A stretch of DNA of 64,000 nucleotides from Thermoplasmata archaeon. GTDB taxonomy: Archaea; Thermoplasmatota; Thermoplasmata; Thermoplasmatales; Thermoplasmataceae. The translations under genes were made by a program, and so were the position numbers. The stretch is taken from NCBI GenBank assembly GCA_021850545.1, contig JAJZLU010000002.1:49225-113224 (forward strand), written 5' to 3'. Below the pieces are notes generated by a model. It was not told the DNA's origin and did not search any database. It saw only the letters and a program-made list of their open reading frames with translations. Below, one piece after another: positions 47,021 through 56,686 of the stretch (positions within the stretch are counted from its first letter, which is position 1; each line of letters opens with the position of its first letter).

Positions 47021-48058
47021 ATGGCAGTGCTTAGAGCGACTCCTGAAACTGAACAGAAGATGAGGGAATTCTACAGGCAGATCAATTCCATAAATTCTGT
47101 CAGTTCAATGGTGGCGTTCCTGCCAACCATATTTGCAATATACCTCGGAGTGCCATTCCATTATTTCTTTATTGTCGTTGCTGCACAGATCCTGGTACTC
47201 GCTGCCATCTCCTACTACAAGTACCGGGTTGAGCGGAAAGCTAGAAAGATAGAGGTAACGCCGGGAAGGTATGTTTTGGAAAACACCATGACGTATGCTG
47301 TTTTCAGCATTACCCTGCCAATCCTTCTGTTTCTTTTCATATTGTTCTATTCTCTATCAAGCCTCCAGAGGGTAATCACAATCAACCTCCTCTTCGTGCT
47401 GAGCCTTTTAATCCTACTTTCAAACCTGCCAGCTTCTAGGTTAAAGAGAATTTCGAAGCCACTCGATGATCCCTACCTCATTAGCAAGGCCGACGAACTG
47501 TCGGAAAAACTTGGCACTGGGAAACTTGGCCTTTTCGTCATGAACCTGGGGCGGTTCAGAATCGCCAATGCAGGCCAGGTTGGGGCCAGGAAGTATTCAG
47601 TTTTTATAACCGATTACCTCCTTGACAACCTCAGCCCTGAGGAGAATGTTGCAGTGATCGCACATGAATTCGCCCATGCAAAGCAGAAACACGTGTTAAA
47701 AACTGCATCAATTGCATGGGCCATCACTGTAATATGCGCAAACCTAATGGTCTATCCCGTGGATGTTGGTACATACCCCGTTATGGCTCTGGCGCTTCCT
47801 GCAGCCGGTTTCATAATTCTTATGCTATCATTGGTTCTCATAATACCTTCAATACAGAGAAAATTTGAGGCACAGGCTGACCTTATTGCCGCAAGCGTTG
47901 TTAATGGTATGGACCTGGTCAATGCACTCCAGAAGATCTCCAGACTGAATTTCACACCGTCTGAAATTTCAAGGCACTGGAGCCTCGACCATCCACCAAC
48001 AAGGGAGAGGGTAAAGAAAATCATATCCTATACCAAGGCTAATGGCCAGAAAAACTGA
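47021..48058 (+). CDS. M48-family (HtpX-like) membrane metalloprotease
   Basis: 345 aa. Zinc motif HEFAH in VAVIAHEFAHAKQKHV (about residues 216-220), with the third ligand Glu probably in FEAQADLIAA. Hydrophobic segments at about 30-65, 90-145 and 230-285 anchor it in the membrane, with the active site facing the cytoplasm. It would degrade misfolded membrane proteins. Ends 66 nt before mqnE. Confidence 0.9.
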   Translation: MAVLRATPETEQKMREFYRQINSINSVSSMVAFLPTIFAIYLGVPFHYFFIVVAAQILVLAAISYYKYRVERKARKIEVTPGRYVLENTMTYAVFSITLPILLFLFILFYSLSSLQRVITINLLFVLSLLILLSNLPASRLKRISKPLDDPYLISKADELSEKLGTGKLGLFVMNLGRFRIANAGQVGARKYSVFITDYLLDNLSPEENVAVIAHEFAHAKQKHVLKTASIAWAITVICANLMVYPVDVGTYPVMALALPAAGFIILMLSLVLIIPSIQRKFEAQADLIAASVVNGMDLVNALQKISRLNFTPSEISRHWSLDHPPTRERVKKIISYTKANGQKN

Positions 48059-48124
48059 TATTTTTAACCCTGATATTTTGATGTGATTCCAAAATAGTTA
48101 ACTATCCGGTTAAAATGTCTGGCC

Positions 48125-49240
48125 ATGGAGAGGTCCCTGGAATATCCTGTTGAATACTGGAAAGAATACCTCAATGAAAATTACCCCCTGAACTTCAAGG
48201 AAGCCATGAACCTTGTTGGGGAACTGGAACTTCCAAACCTAATGAAACTGGCCAACCACCTCAGGTCCCGGCAGGTTGGTGATACGGTTTCCTATGCCGT
48301 TTCATATAACATAAATTATTCTAATTACTGTACTGCGAGCTGCCCTATCTGTGCCTTTTATGTTCCCATGGCCATGAAGGGAAAAACTGACCGTGGCTAT
48401 GAACTGTCTATTGGCCAGATCAAGGGAGAACTTGAGAAGGCAAAGGAACAGGAGGCCACAGAAATCCACATAGTCGGCGGCTTCAATTCTGACTTTCCTC
48501 TAGAGTACTATGAAGAGGTTTTCTCAACAGTGAAGCAATATCTCCCCGAAGTTACGCTCAAGGCCCTCACCATACCTGAGATTGATTTTATTGCAAGAAC
48601 CACTGGAAATTCATTGAAGGAAGTTGTGGCGAGGTTCCGGGAGGCAGGAATGGATGCGCATACAGGAGGCGGGGCAGAAATATTTGATTCTTCTGTCAGG
48701 AAGCAGATGACAACACCTCAGAAGATCTCCGGCGAAAAGTGGCTTGAGGACGCAAAGATAATCCACGGCATGGGCATCCCGGGAAACTCCACCATGACAT
48801 ACGGGCATCTTGAGAAGCTTGAACATATTGTAGATCACATTATCAGGCTAAGGGACAATCAGAGGGAAGTACCTGGTTTTCTATCATTTATCCCATTAAA
48901 GTTCAGCCCTGACAATACTCCATTGCAGAAAAGCGGCCGCGTGAAACTACCAGCATCAGGTGAACTTGACCTGAAAGTCATAGCCCTTGCGAGGACCCTC
49001 GGCGGGCAGGACCTGAAGAACATCAGCGTCTACTGGGTTGCCATCGGTAAGGAAATGGCGCAGATCGCACTGAACGGCGGGGGAAGCGACCTCGTTGGAA
49101 CAGCCTTCAGTGAGAAAATATTTGGCGCAACAGACAGGACTGAAGGGACCTCAATCGAGGAGCTTAACGATCTTGTGAGGCAGATTGGAAGGATCCCTGC
49201 ACAAAGGGACACTTTCTACAGGATAAAGCGATACGCATAA
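48125..49240 (+). CDS. mqnE: Aminofutalosine synthase (radical SAM)
   Basis: 371-aa radical SAM enzyme joining the MqnA product to the adenosyl moiety of SAM to make aminofutalosine. The cluster motif is C69-x3-C73-x2-C76 in NYCTASCPICAFY. EIHIVGGFNSDFPLEYY, HTGGGAEIF, STMTYGHLE, FIPLKFSPDNTPLQ and GGGSDLVGTA are the MqnE-type segments. mqnA follows after 55 nt on the same strand. Confidence 0.88.
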   Translation: MERSLEYPVEYWKEYLNENYPLNFKEAMNLVGELELPNLMKLANHLRSRQVGDTVSYAVSYNINYSNYCTASCPICAFYVPMAMKGKTDRGYELSIGQIKGELEKAKEQEATEIHIVGGFNSDFPLEYYEEVFSTVKQYLPEVTLKALTIPEIDFIARTTGNSLKEVVARFREAGMDAHTGGGAEIFDSSVRKQMTTPQKISGEKWLEDAKIIHGMGIPGNSTMTYGHLEKLEHIVDHIIRLRDNQREVPGFLSFIPLKFSPDNTPLQKSGRVKLPASGELDLKVIALARTLGGQDLKNISVYWVAIGKEMAQIALNGGGSDLVGTAFSEKIFGATDRTEGTSIEELNDLVRQIGRIPAQRDTFYRIKRYA

Positions 49241-49295
49241 GCTGTGGTCTTGAAGTACAGCATTTTTATGATTCCAGGACATTACTAAAGGCTTC

Positions 49296-50027
49296 ATGTT
49301 AGGAATCATCAATTTCACCCACAGTGATCCACTGTACCAGGCATATGGGGACAAGTCTGCTGTAATCAGGGAAACTCCCAAGAAACTTCTCGAGCTTCTT
49401 CTTAACGGAAAAATTGACTGCGCCATGATATCACTCCTCGAATACTTCAGGCACATGGATTCTCTGGAGCTAGTAGAAAGTGCCACAATCTCATCAAGGA
49501 GCGGTACAATGTCTACCCTTCTCGTCTCAAGGAATCCTGCCATAAGGGCACCAATGAAGATAGCTGTCACTGAACATACCAAGACCACGGCTTTCTATCT
49601 TGAACTGGTCCTGAAGAAGCTTGGCCTTGAATATGAGTTCATATGGAGCGACAAGAGGGACGCGGACTCACTCCTTGAAGAAGCGGAATATGCATTGGTC
49701 ATAGGCGACGAAGCCCTCAGGGTGTTTGCATCACAGAACTGCATAATCTGGGACATTGGTTCCCAATTCAGTTCCCTCTACTCAATGATGCCGGTCTTCA
49801 GCGTAACGGTGAAAAGGAAAGGCGCTGAATGTGCAAAGGAAATAAAGCAGCTCAAGCAGGCTATTTTGAATAGCAGGCAGTTTGAGGAAAAATGCGCTGA
49901 AGAGGCCAGCAAAAAATTGGGTCTGGGCAAATCCATACTGAGGCAGTATTACCGCACAATCAGATATGATTTCAACAGTGAAGTTATGCGCACAGTGAGA
50001 TTCATGCAGCCTATAGCCAGCCGCTGA
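49296..50027 (+). CDS. mqnA: Chorismate dehydratase MqnA
   Basis: 243 aa of the periplasmic-binding-protein fold without a signal peptide, as expected for cytoplasmic MqnA/MqnD enzymes. It starts MLGIINFTHSDPLYQAYG; GKIDCAMISLLEYF, ISSRSGTMSTLLVSR and EYALVIGDEAL follow the MqnA pattern. It removes water from chorismate to give 3-enolpyruvylbenzoate, the MqnE substrate. Paired with mqnE, which supports MqnA over MqnD. Confidence 0.86.
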   Translation: MLGIINFTHSDPLYQAYGDKSAVIRETPKKLLELLLNGKIDCAMISLLEYFRHMDSLELVESATISSRSGTMSTLLVSRNPAIRAPMKIAVTEHTKTTAFYLELVLKKLGLEYEFIWSDKRDADSLLEEAEYALVIGDEALRVFASQNCIIWDIGSQFSSLYSMMPVFSVTVKRKGAECAKEIKQLKQAILNSRQFEEKCAEEASKKLGLGKSILRQYYRTIRYDFNSEVMRTVRFMQPIASR

Positions 50028-50087
50028 ACAGCATGGCTGCAGAAGCTTCCTGAGCAGGTTTATTTATTGGATTGTCCTTATGTGTAC

Positions 50088-51545
50088 ATGTTTAAGGATA
50101 AGTTTGAGAGCATTAGAGAGGGATATACTTTTGATGACGTTCTCCTGATCCCCTCAAAGAGTCCCGTGGAACCTCGCGATGCCGATGTTTCATCCAAATT
50201 CTCAAGGCACATTGACATAAAACTGCCAATTGCAAGTTCACCAATGGACACGGTCACTGAAATCGAAATGGCCATTGCCATGGCGAGGCAGGGTGCCATC
50301 GGGATCTTACATCGGAACCTTTCAATCAACCAACAGGCAGGCTTTGTCAGGAAAGTCAAGCGGGAAGAGTCGATTATCATCCGTGATGTCCATACAGTTG
50401 CACCTGAGACGCCCATAACCGAACTGAGAAACATAATGAAGACAAAGAATATAGGCGGGCTCCCAGTTGTATCTGGGGAAAAGCTTGTTGGCATTGTAAC
50501 CAAGAGAGATCTTGATTTTGCTGGAAAAGACAAGAAATTTGTCCAGGATATAATGGTAAAGGACGTAATTTATGCCCACGACAACATCGACATAAAAGAG
50601 GCCCTTGAAATTCTTTACAAGAACAGGATAGAGAAGCTGCCTCTTGTTGACAAATCCATGAGGGTTGTTGGCCTAATTACAGCAAAAGACATAACAACAA
50701 GGGAAAAATTCCCACAGGCCAGTAGAGACAAGGCCGGAAAGCTTATCGTTGGAGCGGCAGTTGGTCCCTTTGACATTGAGAGAGCCCTCACACTTGAGAA
50801 GGAAGGTGTGGACGTCCTAGTGGTGGACACAGCACACGCCCATAATGAGAACGTTCTCGCTTCACTGAAGAAAATGAGGAAGGAAGTATCAGCAGACCTT
50901 GTCGCAGGGAACATTGCTACGAAAGAGGCCGCAGAAGACCTGATTTCCATAGGAGTGGATGGTCTGAGAGTGGGAATTGGCCCCGGATCTATCTGTACCA
51001 CTAGGATCATTGCAGGCATTGGAGTTCCGCAACTAACTGCAATATCAGATGTTGCAGAGGTCGCAAGCGGGCAGAACGTACCGGTAATTGCTGATGGTGG
51101 AATCCGTTTTTCAGGAGACATTGTAAAGGCATTTGCAGCAGGCGCTAATTCCGTCATGCTCGGGTCACTTTTCGCGGGGACAGAGGAGAGCCCAGGCGGA
51201 GAAATCATCCTCAACGGCAGGAAGTACAAGGCTTACAGAGGCATGGGTTCAATTGGCGCAATCCAGACAGGAATTTCAGACAGGTATGGGAAACTTGGCG
51301 CCACAAAATTCGTTGCTGAAGGCGTTGAAGGAGTTGTCCCCTTCAGGGGAAAGGCAGAAGAGGTTCTCTTCCAGCTCATAGGCGGAGTAAAATCCGGAAT
51401 GGGCTACGTGGGTGCAAAGAACATAGACGAGCTAAGGACAAAATCAAGATTCGTGAAGATCAGCGCAAACGGGCTTAAGGAAAGCCATCCACACGACATA
51501 AGAATTACAAGCGAGCCGCCAAATTACCAGATTTACCAGGTATAA
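50088..51545 (+). CDS. guaB: Inosine-5'-monophosphate dehydrogenase
   Basis: 485 aa from ATG 50088 (an in-frame TTG at 50067 is less likely). YTFDDVLLIPSKSPVEPRDAD opens the TIM barrel; two CBS domains are inserted (residues about 95-210); the catalytic Cys is in GIGPGSICTTRIIAG, and the flap contains GMGSIGAIQTG. It oxidises IMP to XMP with NAD, feeding GMP synthase (35636). TTTATTTATT about 30 nt upstream is TATA-like. Confidence 0.97.
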   Translation: MFKDKFESIREGYTFDDVLLIPSKSPVEPRDADVSSKFSRHIDIKLPIASSPMDTVTEIEMAIAMARQGAIGILHRNLSINQQAGFVRKVKREESIIIRDVHTVAPETPITELRNIMKTKNIGGLPVVSGEKLVGIVTKRDLDFAGKDKKFVQDIMVKDVIYAHDNIDIKEALEILYKNRIEKLPLVDKSMRVVGLITAKDITTREKFPQASRDKAGKLIVGAAVGPFDIERALTLEKEGVDVLVVDTAHAHNENVLASLKKMRKEVSADLVAGNIATKEAAEDLISIGVDGLRVGIGPGSICTTRIIAGIGVPQLTAISDVAEVASGQNVPVIADGGIRFSGDIVKAFAAGANSVMLGSLFAGTEESPGGEIILNGRKYKAYRGMGSIGAIQTGISDRYGKLGATKFVAEGVEGVVPFRGKAEEVLFQLIGGVKSGMGYVGAKNIDELRTKSRFVKISANGLKESHPHDIRITSEPPNYQIYQV

Positions 51546-51600
51546 TGGCCAACATTGTACCACTACAATTTATATCCTTGAATTCCGATCAAAGGTGGAA

Positions 51601-52494
51601 ATGAATAGTAAAGGCTTATTGGCATTCATGCTGGTGGCTGCCCTGGCAGCATCTGCATTGATACCGCTTAGTGGGGCATCCAACATCCAGGTAGTGTTGA
51701 ACCCAAACGCCAACGAAGCTACTGTATCTGCCTACATAAACTCAAGTGTTGCTATTTCCGCTAATGGGAGCTCGTCCTTAGGGAAGGTAATAACGGATGT
51801 ATTCCCTCATTCATCCAATTTAACCATAAATCAGACCACCATCAACCGGGGCAATCTGACTTACCAGGTAATTAACGACAGCATCAGCCGCATGGACAGT
51901 AATGTCTCGTTGAAAGCACTCTCACTTGGGTACTCCAGGTCAATAGTGAACACAACCGAGGGAAACAATGCAGTCCTCTTTGTGAACACATCCCTTCTCA
52001 TCAAGGCGACTGTTTCTGGAATTTTCAACAACAACACAGCCAGCCTGAAATGGAGGAGTTTCAGCAGCAACAACAGCCTTGCACTTAACGGAAAAGATGT
52101 AAGCAACACCAGCTTCGGAGGGCCCTACCTTACAAGCAGCAGGAATGTGAACACCCTTAATTTCACAGTATTCTCAAAATCCATCTCGAACTGGACCAGA
52201 ACATACAATGCCGCAACAAACATAACGACTTTCAACATGGACGCAGGGACAACAGTACACTTCCAGCTCAATGGGTCGCTAGCAGGATTACCGGGCACAA
52301 ATTTCACAGTCACATACAGCCTTGATCCTTCGTACTCTATAGCTGCTCCAGGATATGACAGCGCATCTGCCAACTCAATTGTCATTGGCAATCCACCACC
52401 ATCAAGTCCCATAGGGTATTATGTGGTTGGAGCAGTTCTAGTGGGTGCGGCTGCGGTGATGCTCTTAATTAGAAGAAGGGGTCCAAGCCACTAA
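51601..52494 (+). CDS. Secreted, membrane-anchored surface protein
   Basis: 297 aa from ATG 51601, preceded by AAAGGTGG (GTG 51595 is also in frame). A signal peptide (MNSKGLLAFMLVAALAASAL, about 27 residues) and a C-terminal helix (YYVVGAVLVGAAAVMLLIRR plus basic tail) bracket a Ser/Asn/Thr-rich beta-type ectodomain with many N-x-S/T sequons. Type I topology is expected. No known domain. A PPPSSP stretch leads into the membrane helix. Confidence 0.8.
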   Translation: MNSKGLLAFMLVAALAASALIPLSGASNIQVVLNPNANEATVSAYINSSVAISANGSSSLGKVITDVFPHSSNLTINQTTINRGNLTYQVINDSISRMDSNVSLKALSLGYSRSIVNTTEGNNAVLFVNTSLLIKATVSGIFNNNTASLKWRSFSSNNSLALNGKDVSNTSFGGPYLTSSRNVNTLNFTVFSKSISNWTRTYNAATNITTFNMDAGTTVHFQLNGSLAGLPGTNFTVTYSLDPSYSIAAPGYDSASANSIVIGNPPPSSPIGYYVVGAVLVGAAAVMLLIRRRGPSH

Positions 52495-52499
52495 AATCC

Positions 52500-53114
52500 C
52501 TATATTTTTCTTATTTTGTATCTCTCTAATATTTCTTCATGGCTGTAAACCGGAATCTCATCCACCATGGAAGCCAGCCTCTGGAAGTTATCCTTGAATT
52601 TCTCGAATTTCTTAGGGTCTCTAAGGATTGCCGCCGGGTGGAACTGGGGGGCAAAGTAAGTGCCGTTGAAGAAAATAAAGTCTCCCTGCACCTCTGAGAT
52701 CCGTCCGAAGCTGATGCCAAATATGTGCCCAACAGACTTTATTGCGGCATTTCCCATGGGTACAATCAACCTGGGCTTCAATAAGCCTATCTCCTCTCTC
52801 AAGAAATCTGAGCATTCCTTTATTTCATGAACCTTCGGGGCCCTTCCAATTTTTGGCCTGCACTTCACAGAATTGGATATGTATACTTCGTGCTTCATTA
52901 TCCCAGCATGTTCCAGCACGCTGTCAAGAAGTTTACCGCTCCGCCCGACGAAAGGCTTTCCGAGTTCATCTTCCTTTGCTCCGGGGGCCTCCCCCAGTAT
53001 CATGAGTTTTGGATCATGGTTTCCGAAGCCGCATACCGGGTTTTTCCTTGAAAAATAAAGATCACATTTCTTGCATGTGTTTATAGCGACACAAAGTTCC
53101 CCTAATGTTACCAT
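52500..53114 (-). CDS. udg: Family 4 uracil-DNA glycosylase
   Basis: 204 aa, Fe-S type. Motif 1 is LGEAPGAKEDELGKPFVGRSG, motif 2 region is FHPAAILRDP. Four cysteines for the 4Fe-4S cluster lie in CKKCDLYF (near 14 and 17), KCRPKIGR (near 85) and ECSDF (near 101). It removes uracil formed by cytosine deamination, a major threat at high temperature and low pH. Confidence 0.94.
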   Translation of the reverse strand: MVTLGELCVAINTCKKCDLYFSRKNPVCGFGNHDPKLMILGEAPGAKEDELGKPFVGRSGKLLDSVLEHAGIMKHEVYISNSVKCRPKIGRAPKVHEIKECSDFLREEIGLLKPRLIVPMGNAAIKSVGHIFGISFGRISEVQGDFIFFNGTYFAPQFHPAAILRDPKKFEKFKDNFQRLASMVDEIPVYSHEEILERYKIRKI

Positions 53115-53139
53115 CGTTCTATGGGCTAGTATGCAGGAC

Positions 53140-54048
53140 TTATTTATTAGTGTCGGCTACAGCCTGATTTCCCCTCTGGTTCCGGGCTGAAAAGATGCGC
53201 TTGGAACTGAGGTATATTCCAAGGCTGATGAACGCAAATCCGATGTAGGTTAGCAGTGTGCTGTTCTCTCCCAGTATAAAATAACTGAATACAATTGAAA
53301 GCGCCGGGACGGCAAAAAAGTACGAAGAGATTGACGAGACAGAATATTTTGAATAGAGGTGGAGGTAGATGTAATAAGCTACCGAAGTGCTGAGGGAACC
53401 CATGTACAGAACTATGAGAAGGAATTGCCAGCTCATGTTGCCAAAATTGATTGCCCCAGTGCCCATGTCAAATACAAAAACAATGGGCAGCGTGTAAAGG
53501 AACTGAAGCGTATTCACAGTAAAGTTCCCAACATGGAGAAGGTACTTTTTGAAATACACAGTGCCCAGTGCCCAGCTAACAGCACCAGCCATTAGGAAGA
53601 ATAGGCCGATGCCAGGGCTTATGGAAAGCTGGTCAGCAAATATCAGAAACATTCCAAGGAATCCAACAATTGTTCCCAGTGTCCTGAGAAGTGATAATTT
53701 TTCCTTGAGAAGGACCGCAGAAAGGGCAATGGATATAACGGGGTAGGTGTAGATTAAAATTGAGGAAATGGCCGAACTTTCTGTACCTTCGCCTACAAAC
53801 CAGAATCCCATGAATAATACTATGTTCAGAAGGCCAAAAAATAGTATGCTCAGGTTTGTCTTCAAATCCCTTGGGAACTTTATTCCTTTCCAGAAGAATA
53901 CGAAGGAGAACACCGCGGCAAACAGTATTCTGAAGAAGAGAAGAGACATTGGCGACTGGTACTCATAGGCGAATTTTACCAGAGGGTAATTCAGCGCCCA
54001 GGATGAGGCCATGGCGAAGAATGCCAGCGAATCCGCGGCTTTAGACAC
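53140..54048 (-). CDS. EamA/DMT-family transporter
   Basis: 302 aa with ten hydrophobic helices in two EamA repeats (AFFAMASSWALNYPLVKFAY at the start, FFAVPALSIVFSYFILGENS in the second repeat). Distinct from the EamA protein at 25461. Substrate unknown. Gap of 25 nt to the udg gene on the same strand. Confidence 0.87.
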   Translation of the reverse strand: MSKAADSLAFFAMASSWALNYPLVKFAYEYQSPMSLLFFRILFAAVFSFVFFWKGIKFPRDLKTNLSILFFGLLNIVLFMGFWFVGEGTESSAISSILIYTYPVISIALSAVLLKEKLSLLRTLGTIVGFLGMFLIFADQLSISPGIGLFFLMAGAVSWALGTVYFKKYLLHVGNFTVNTLQFLYTLPIVFVFDMGTGAINFGNMSWQFLLIVLYMGSLSTSVAYYIYLHLYSKYSVSSISSYFFAVPALSIVFSYFILGENSTLLTYIGFAFISLGIYLSSKRIFSARNQRGNQAVADTNK

Positions 54049-54149
54049 TCATGCCTATAAAACACTTAAATTAAAAACTGTTGTGAATTTTATGTCTAAG
54101 AAGGCTGTACCGAATTCTAAAATATTGGAAAGGAGATTACAATGGTACC

Positions 54150-55562
54150 ATGGGCAATACTCTATTCCAGGATCGCGTGAGCATACTGGATTTTTTCCAC
54201 AAGCACGGCATGCTCATCTCCCCTGAAGCTTTGAACATGATCCTAGAAAGGAGCATGGGCCAACTCATCCCCAGGCTTATATCGGAAGAGACCTCGCAGG
54301 CCGGATATATCGACGAGAAGAATGTAATGAAGTTAATACGGGGGCAGTCAAAGGTTGAAAGGAATACTTATGAAGTCCAGCTCCCGGACATAAAGGTCAA
54401 CAGTTCCGTAGAGGATTTCCGTCAGATGTTTGTTAGCCGGTACCAGAAACTGAGCAAGATTATTTCCCTGTCCTCAACAATGCGCGGTTCAGTTGACATA
54501 AGGTCCGCGAAGAGGAGCACAGTGGAAGTTAAGGTCATCGGCATGGTGTCATCAGTGGACACGACTAAGAACGGCCACAAGAGAATCACCATAGAGGACA
54601 TGGATGACCAGATACAGGCCATAATGATGAAGGGGCGTGGCCTTGAGAATGAACTTATCCTCCAGGATGAAGTCATAGGGGTAATTGGCTCCGTTAGCAG
54701 GGGACCCGGTGAACCGGTCATATTCCCCAATGAGATCGTAAGGCCCGATATTCCGTACAAGCTGGTTGAGGAAACAAAGAGGGAACCTGTGTACGTTGCC
54801 TCGCTGTCAGATATACATGTTGGATCGAAGACTTTCAGGAAGGATGATTTCAGGAGAATGGTCAACTGGATCAAGCGGTCCGATGAAGAGGCTGAACACC
54901 TGAAGTACCTCATTCTCAGTGGGGATGTCATCGATGGCATAGGTGTCTACCCAGGCCAGGAAGAAGACCTGGAACTCATAAACCCGCTTGAGCAGTATCA
55001 GAAATTAGCTGAATACCTGGATGAGATACCTAATGATATACAGGTATTCGTTATGCCAGGAAACCATGACACTGTGAGGCTCGCGGAGCCCCAGCCTAAC
55101 TTCTCCGGCAAGATCGAGGAAATTTTCCCGGAAAATTCAGTAATGCTCCCGAATCCATACTCACTGAAACTGGAAGGAAAGAATATACTTCTCTACCACG
55201 GCATGTCGCTCAACGATATGGTTGAACTGGTCCCAGGGGCAAACTTCACTTCCATCGGCAAGGCCATAGAAGAGGTTCTCAAGCGCAGACATCTTGCCCC
55301 GAAGTATGGGGGCAAGACGCCACTAATCCCTTCCGCCAACGACTACCACGTAATAGAGGAGGTTCCGGATATTTTCATTACGGGGCACATACATTCCCAC
55401 TATCTGGGGAATTACAAGGGAGTCAGGTATGTGAACTCTTCCACATGGCAATCACAGACAGACTACCAGAAAATGATGAACTTTGCCCCAAACCCTTCAA
55501 TACTTACGATGTTTGACCTGCATTCCAAGTCCACGATCTTGAAGAATTTTGAAGTGCGTTAA
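54150..55562 (+). CDS. polD1: DNA polymerase D small subunit DP1 (exonuclease)
   Basis: 470 aa. The N-terminal region and an OB-fold (VEVKVIGMVSSVDTTKNGHK, then MKGRG) precede a calcineurin-like phosphoesterase domain: SLSDIHVGSKTF, ILSGDVIDGIG, VFVMPGNHDTVR, LLYHGMS and FITGHIHSHYLG supply metal ligands. Unlike eukaryotic B subunits, these residues are intact, so 3'-5' exonuclease activity is expected. The large DP2 subunit is not in this window. The length is at the short end for DP1. Confidence 0.96.
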   Translation: MGNTLFQDRVSILDFFHKHGMLISPEALNMILERSMGQLIPRLISEETSQAGYIDEKNVMKLIRGQSKVERNTYEVQLPDIKVNSSVEDFRQMFVSRYQKLSKIISLSSTMRGSVDIRSAKRSTVEVKVIGMVSSVDTTKNGHKRITIEDMDDQIQAIMMKGRGLENELILQDEVIGVIGSVSRGPGEPVIFPNEIVRPDIPYKLVEETKREPVYVASLSDIHVGSKTFRKDDFRRMVNWIKRSDEEAEHLKYLILSGDVIDGIGVYPGQEEDLELINPLEQYQKLAEYLDEIPNDIQVFVMPGNHDTVRLAEPQPNFSGKIEEIFPENSVMLPNPYSLKLEGKNILLYHGMSLNDMVELVPGANFTSIGKAIEEVLKRRHLAPKYGGKTPLIPSANDYHVIEEVPDIFITGHIHSHYLGNYKGVRYVNSSTWQSQTDYQKMMNFAPNPSILTMFDLHSKSTILKNFEVR

Positions 55563-55567
55563 GCAGT

Positions 55568-55909
55568 TCAGAAAGTCTTCTTGATAATTTCCTCTATCTC
55601 TTTCTTGAAGGTGTTTACCAGATCGGAGACTGCCTCATCCTTAATGCTTGTTGGTGCTGTGATGAGCCCAATTTCAGCTGTTACCTTAGCCATTCTAGCA
55701 AGGGCATCGTATTCCTTGAACTTGCTTTCAAGGAACTTTTCAAGAATTGACATGATCTCTGCCTTTATTGACTCATTCTGGTTGATCTTGCGCTTGATGT
55801 ATTCTTTGACAAGGTCCTTCATAATGTCGTGAATGGCTTCAAAGTAGAGGTCCTCTGAGGGCATGGCCTTGAGGAAATTCTTGAGATATTTGTCGACTTC
55901 TTCCGGCAC
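55568..55909 (-). CDS. Small helical protein of unknown function
   Basis: 113 aa, almost wholly alpha-helical and rich in Lys and Glu, with the hydrophobic stretch LARMAKVTAEIGLITAP. No known domain. The repeated heptad-like pattern (IMSILEKFLESKFKEYDALA) suggests a helical bundle or coiled coil. Convergent with DP1 (5 nt gap). Confidence 0.72.
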   Translation of the reverse strand: MPEEVDKYLKNFLKAMPSEDLYFEAIHDIMKDLVKEYIKRKINQNESIKAEIMSILEKFLESKFKEYDALARMAKVTAEIGLITAPTSIKDEAVSDLVNTFKKEIEEIIKKTF

Positions 55910-56077
55910 TTGTGATCATTTTTTTGCCGTAAATAAACCTTGGGATGCAATGGTTTTGATTTTGGATCATGGAGTCATCCTGTAACATTCAAATAAAAGC
56001 AACAGATATGGGAAAACTCACAATCCTTCATTAAATATGAAATGGATGAATGATCATTAAATTTCAGAGGTGCAATA

Positions 56078-56185
56078 TTGAAGAGAAGTTCAAGAGACTG
56101 GAAGAAGCGCGGTAAGATGCGCTGGAAATGGAGAAAGAAGAGAATCCGAAGATTGAAGAGAGCAAGGAAGGCAAACAGGGAGTAA
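56078..56185 (+). CDS. rpl41e: Large ribosomal subunit protein eL41
   Basis: A 35-aa basic peptide from TTG 56078, preceded by AGAGGTG at 56066-56072 (5-nt spacing). The core [18 protein letters not shown] matches eL41, the shortest ribosomal protein, a single helix at the subunit interface. An internal ATG at 56117 would give 22 aa, close to the size of the minimal eL41. The gene is easily missed because of its length and TTG start. The opposite-strand frame over it has no coding character. Confidence 0.88.
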   Translation: MKRSSRDWKKRGKMRWKWRKKRIRRLKRARKANRE

Positions 56186-56686
56186 TCCCTGCCTTTCGAT
56201 TCAGTGATACTACAATTTTCACTCCCATATGTCCAAATTGTTAACTCGTTAATTGGAACCAGCCACAGTTTTTCTAACCTCATTTTATCATTTATGCATC
56301 TTGCCGAAGCAATTTCAAATGATCACAGATCAGTCCTAAGTTAAATTGCCCAATGCAGGTCCGATCTCTGCGTTGATATGTTTCCCCTTGTGCGTTTGGC
56401 TCCATTCTTTCCGTGGAAAATGAATACATTTATGCCTGCAACTTACCTGGTGTCCAGGAAACAGGTTGGCTTGAGAAGCCAAATATTACGAATTGATAGT
56501 AATAAGGCAGCATTTAAGAAAGGCAATAATGCATCTGATGAACTTTATGCAGGCAGCCTGAAATATCTATTTATATTCAAAGCACATTCTCAAGAACTTC
56601 CTGAGACTTAAGACGTATAGGAATACACACTTGACCTGCTTTGGTCATTTAAGTATTCATACCACTTACGCCTAATGCGGGAATAT
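56186..56686. other. Long intergenic region before tRNA-Trp
   Basis: 500 nt of AT-rich sequence. A plus frame at 56378-56611 (77 codons) has no recognisable content, no clear ribosome binding site and unusual composition, so I do not call it. A TATA-like ATTTAAGTATT at 56648-56658 is well placed to serve the tRNA. Confidence 0.5.

Noticed and set aside
55975..56283. Minus-strand frame of 102 codons over the eL41 gene
   Set aside because: It is the mirror of the highly basic eL41 codons; no homology-like features or start signals.
56378..56611. Plus-strand frame of 77 codons before tRNA-Trp
   Set aside because: No ribosome binding site, no recognisable content, composition like non-coding DNA, and no operon context.
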